From: Methylotenera sp. UBA6020
GTDB taxonomy: Bacteria; Pseudomonadota; Gammaproteobacteria; Burkholderiales; Methylophilaceae
Length of the DNA stretch: 25,394 bases
NCBI GenBank assembly: GCA_002429455.1
Contig: DIZU01000059.1
Location: 1-25,394 of the forward strand
Direction of reading: 5' to 3'
Notes under the pieces: model-generated
What the model saw: only the letters and a program-made list of their open reading frames with translations
Told to the model about the DNA's origin: nothing
Databases searched by the model: none
Shown here: piece after piece, positions 25,006 to 25,394 of the stretch
Layout: every line of letters starts with the position of its first letter
Position numbering within the stretch: the first letter of the stretch is position 1
Made by a program: the position numbers and the translations under genes

Positions 25006-25329
25006 ATGTACAACGGTATTGGTTATTTTCTAGGGCATTTAATTGAGTCTGTACATCATTATGTAATTGGTACGTCTAGTGCAGATTTGGTTTGGTTGGG
25101 CATAGGTTTACTAGGGCAGTGCTTGTTTATGATGCGGTTTATTGTGCAATGGATACACAGTGAGCGGCATGGCCAGAGTTTAATCCCAGTCAGTTTTTGG
25201 TATTTGAGTTTGCTCGGCGGCATGATTGTGCTTGCGTACGGAGTGCATAAATTAGACCCGGTTATTATTCTGGGGCAGCTGCCTGGCACTATTGTGTATA
25301 CCAGAAATTTAATGCTATTAAGAAAATGA
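25006..25329 (+). CDS. Small membrane protein with lipid-A-synthase N-terminal (LAB_N) domain
   Basis: A 107-residue protein with three predicted membrane helices (about 26-44, 60-78, 84-100). The segment WLGIGLLGQCLFMMRFIVQWIHSERHGQSLIPVSFWYLSL is the pattern of the LAB_N domain, also found in front of some lipid-A-disaccharide synthases and as stand-alone proteins beside polyprenyl sugar transferase genes. That context applies here: the DPM1-like gene ends one base before its ATG. A role as a membrane partner or flippase-like subunit in lipid-linked sugar handling is inferred from neighbours, not shown. The start is ATG 25006; AAGAAG upstream is a weak ribosome-binding site. Its stop overlaps another ATG (25326). 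Confidence 0.82.
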   Translation: MYNGIGYFLGHLIESVHHYVIGTSSADLVWLGIGLLGQCLFMMRFIVQWIHSERHGQSLIPVSFWYLSLLGGMIVLAYGVHKLDPVIILGQLPGTIVYTRNLMLLRK

Positions 25330-25394
25330 AACTCAGCAGTAAATTCATTTAAAAGCAGAAATATTGTATTTGGTGCTGGCGACTGTAAAAGAAA

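Noticed and set aside
25326..25394. A further gene starting at ATG 25326 (MKLSSKFI), overlapping the previous stop
   Set aside because: It stops after eight codons. The next frame reads KAEILYLVLATVKE, which might be a membrane protein with another frameshift, but the window ends too soon to support it.

Overview
The window looks like a chromosomal segment of a betaproteobacterium, most likely a methylotroph of the family Methylophilaceae (Methylotenera-like). This rests on protein resemblance recalled from memory, on the gene order (ftsE/ftsY, an M16 peptidase pair, rsmD, coaD and a YfhL-type ferredoxin), on a core-LPS locus, and on an isolated edd-eda pair. The Entner-Doudoroff cleavage branch of the RuMP cycle is the assimilation route of many obligate methylotrophs. 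No search was run, so genus level is inference. I see no rRNA, tRNA, CRISPR array, prophage or intact insertion sequence.

Layout. Positions 1-2217, minus strand: the 5' end of ftsE, an unrecognised lipoprotein gene with a frameshift in its signal peptide, and ftsY. Positions 2489-7731, plus strand: two M16 peptidase homologues (one catalytic, one degenerate), rsmD, coaD, a 2[4Fe-4S] ferredoxin, gloA, a GIY-YIG protein and a small conserved ORF. Positions 7948-12947, minus strand: the heat-shock genes grpE-dnaK-dnaJ behind a clear sigma-32 promoter, with the heptosyltransferase gene waaC upstream. Positions 12999-20706: inner-core LPS genes, namely waaG, a frameshifted waaP, a convergent LpxL/HtrB-type acyltransferase, an ArnT-like glycosyltransferase, a protein with two LPS-kinase domains, and a NodU/WapO-type carbamoyltransferase. 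Positions 20739-23536: edd and eda with a good sigma-70 promoter and a Rho-independent terminator. Positions 23578-25329: a HAD phosphatase, a DPM1-like glycosyltransferase and a small membrane protein with the lipid-A synthase N-terminal domain.

How the genes work together. The LPS locus would build the heptose-glucose inner core, phosphorylate and carbamoylate it, acylate lipid A, and add a sugar from a polyprenyl donor. As I remember it, the waaC-waaG-waaP-kinase-carbamoyltransferase content resembles the Pseudomonas aeruginosa core locus. Edd and Eda convert 6-phosphogluconate to pyruvate and glyceraldehyde 3-phosphate. GrpE, DnaK and DnaJ form one chaperone machine.

Most notable. Three otherwise well-conserved reading frames are broken: dnaJ lacks an in-frame ATG/GTG/TTG because of a TGGC duplication at its start; waaP has an extra base at its catalytic His-Arg-Asp motif; and the lipoprotein has a one-base shift in its signal peptide. 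They may be real or may be sequence errors. There are also two long post-stop hairpins that share a loop core but have different, self-complementary arms, plus several palindromic repeats and a palindrome inside the edd promoter spacer.
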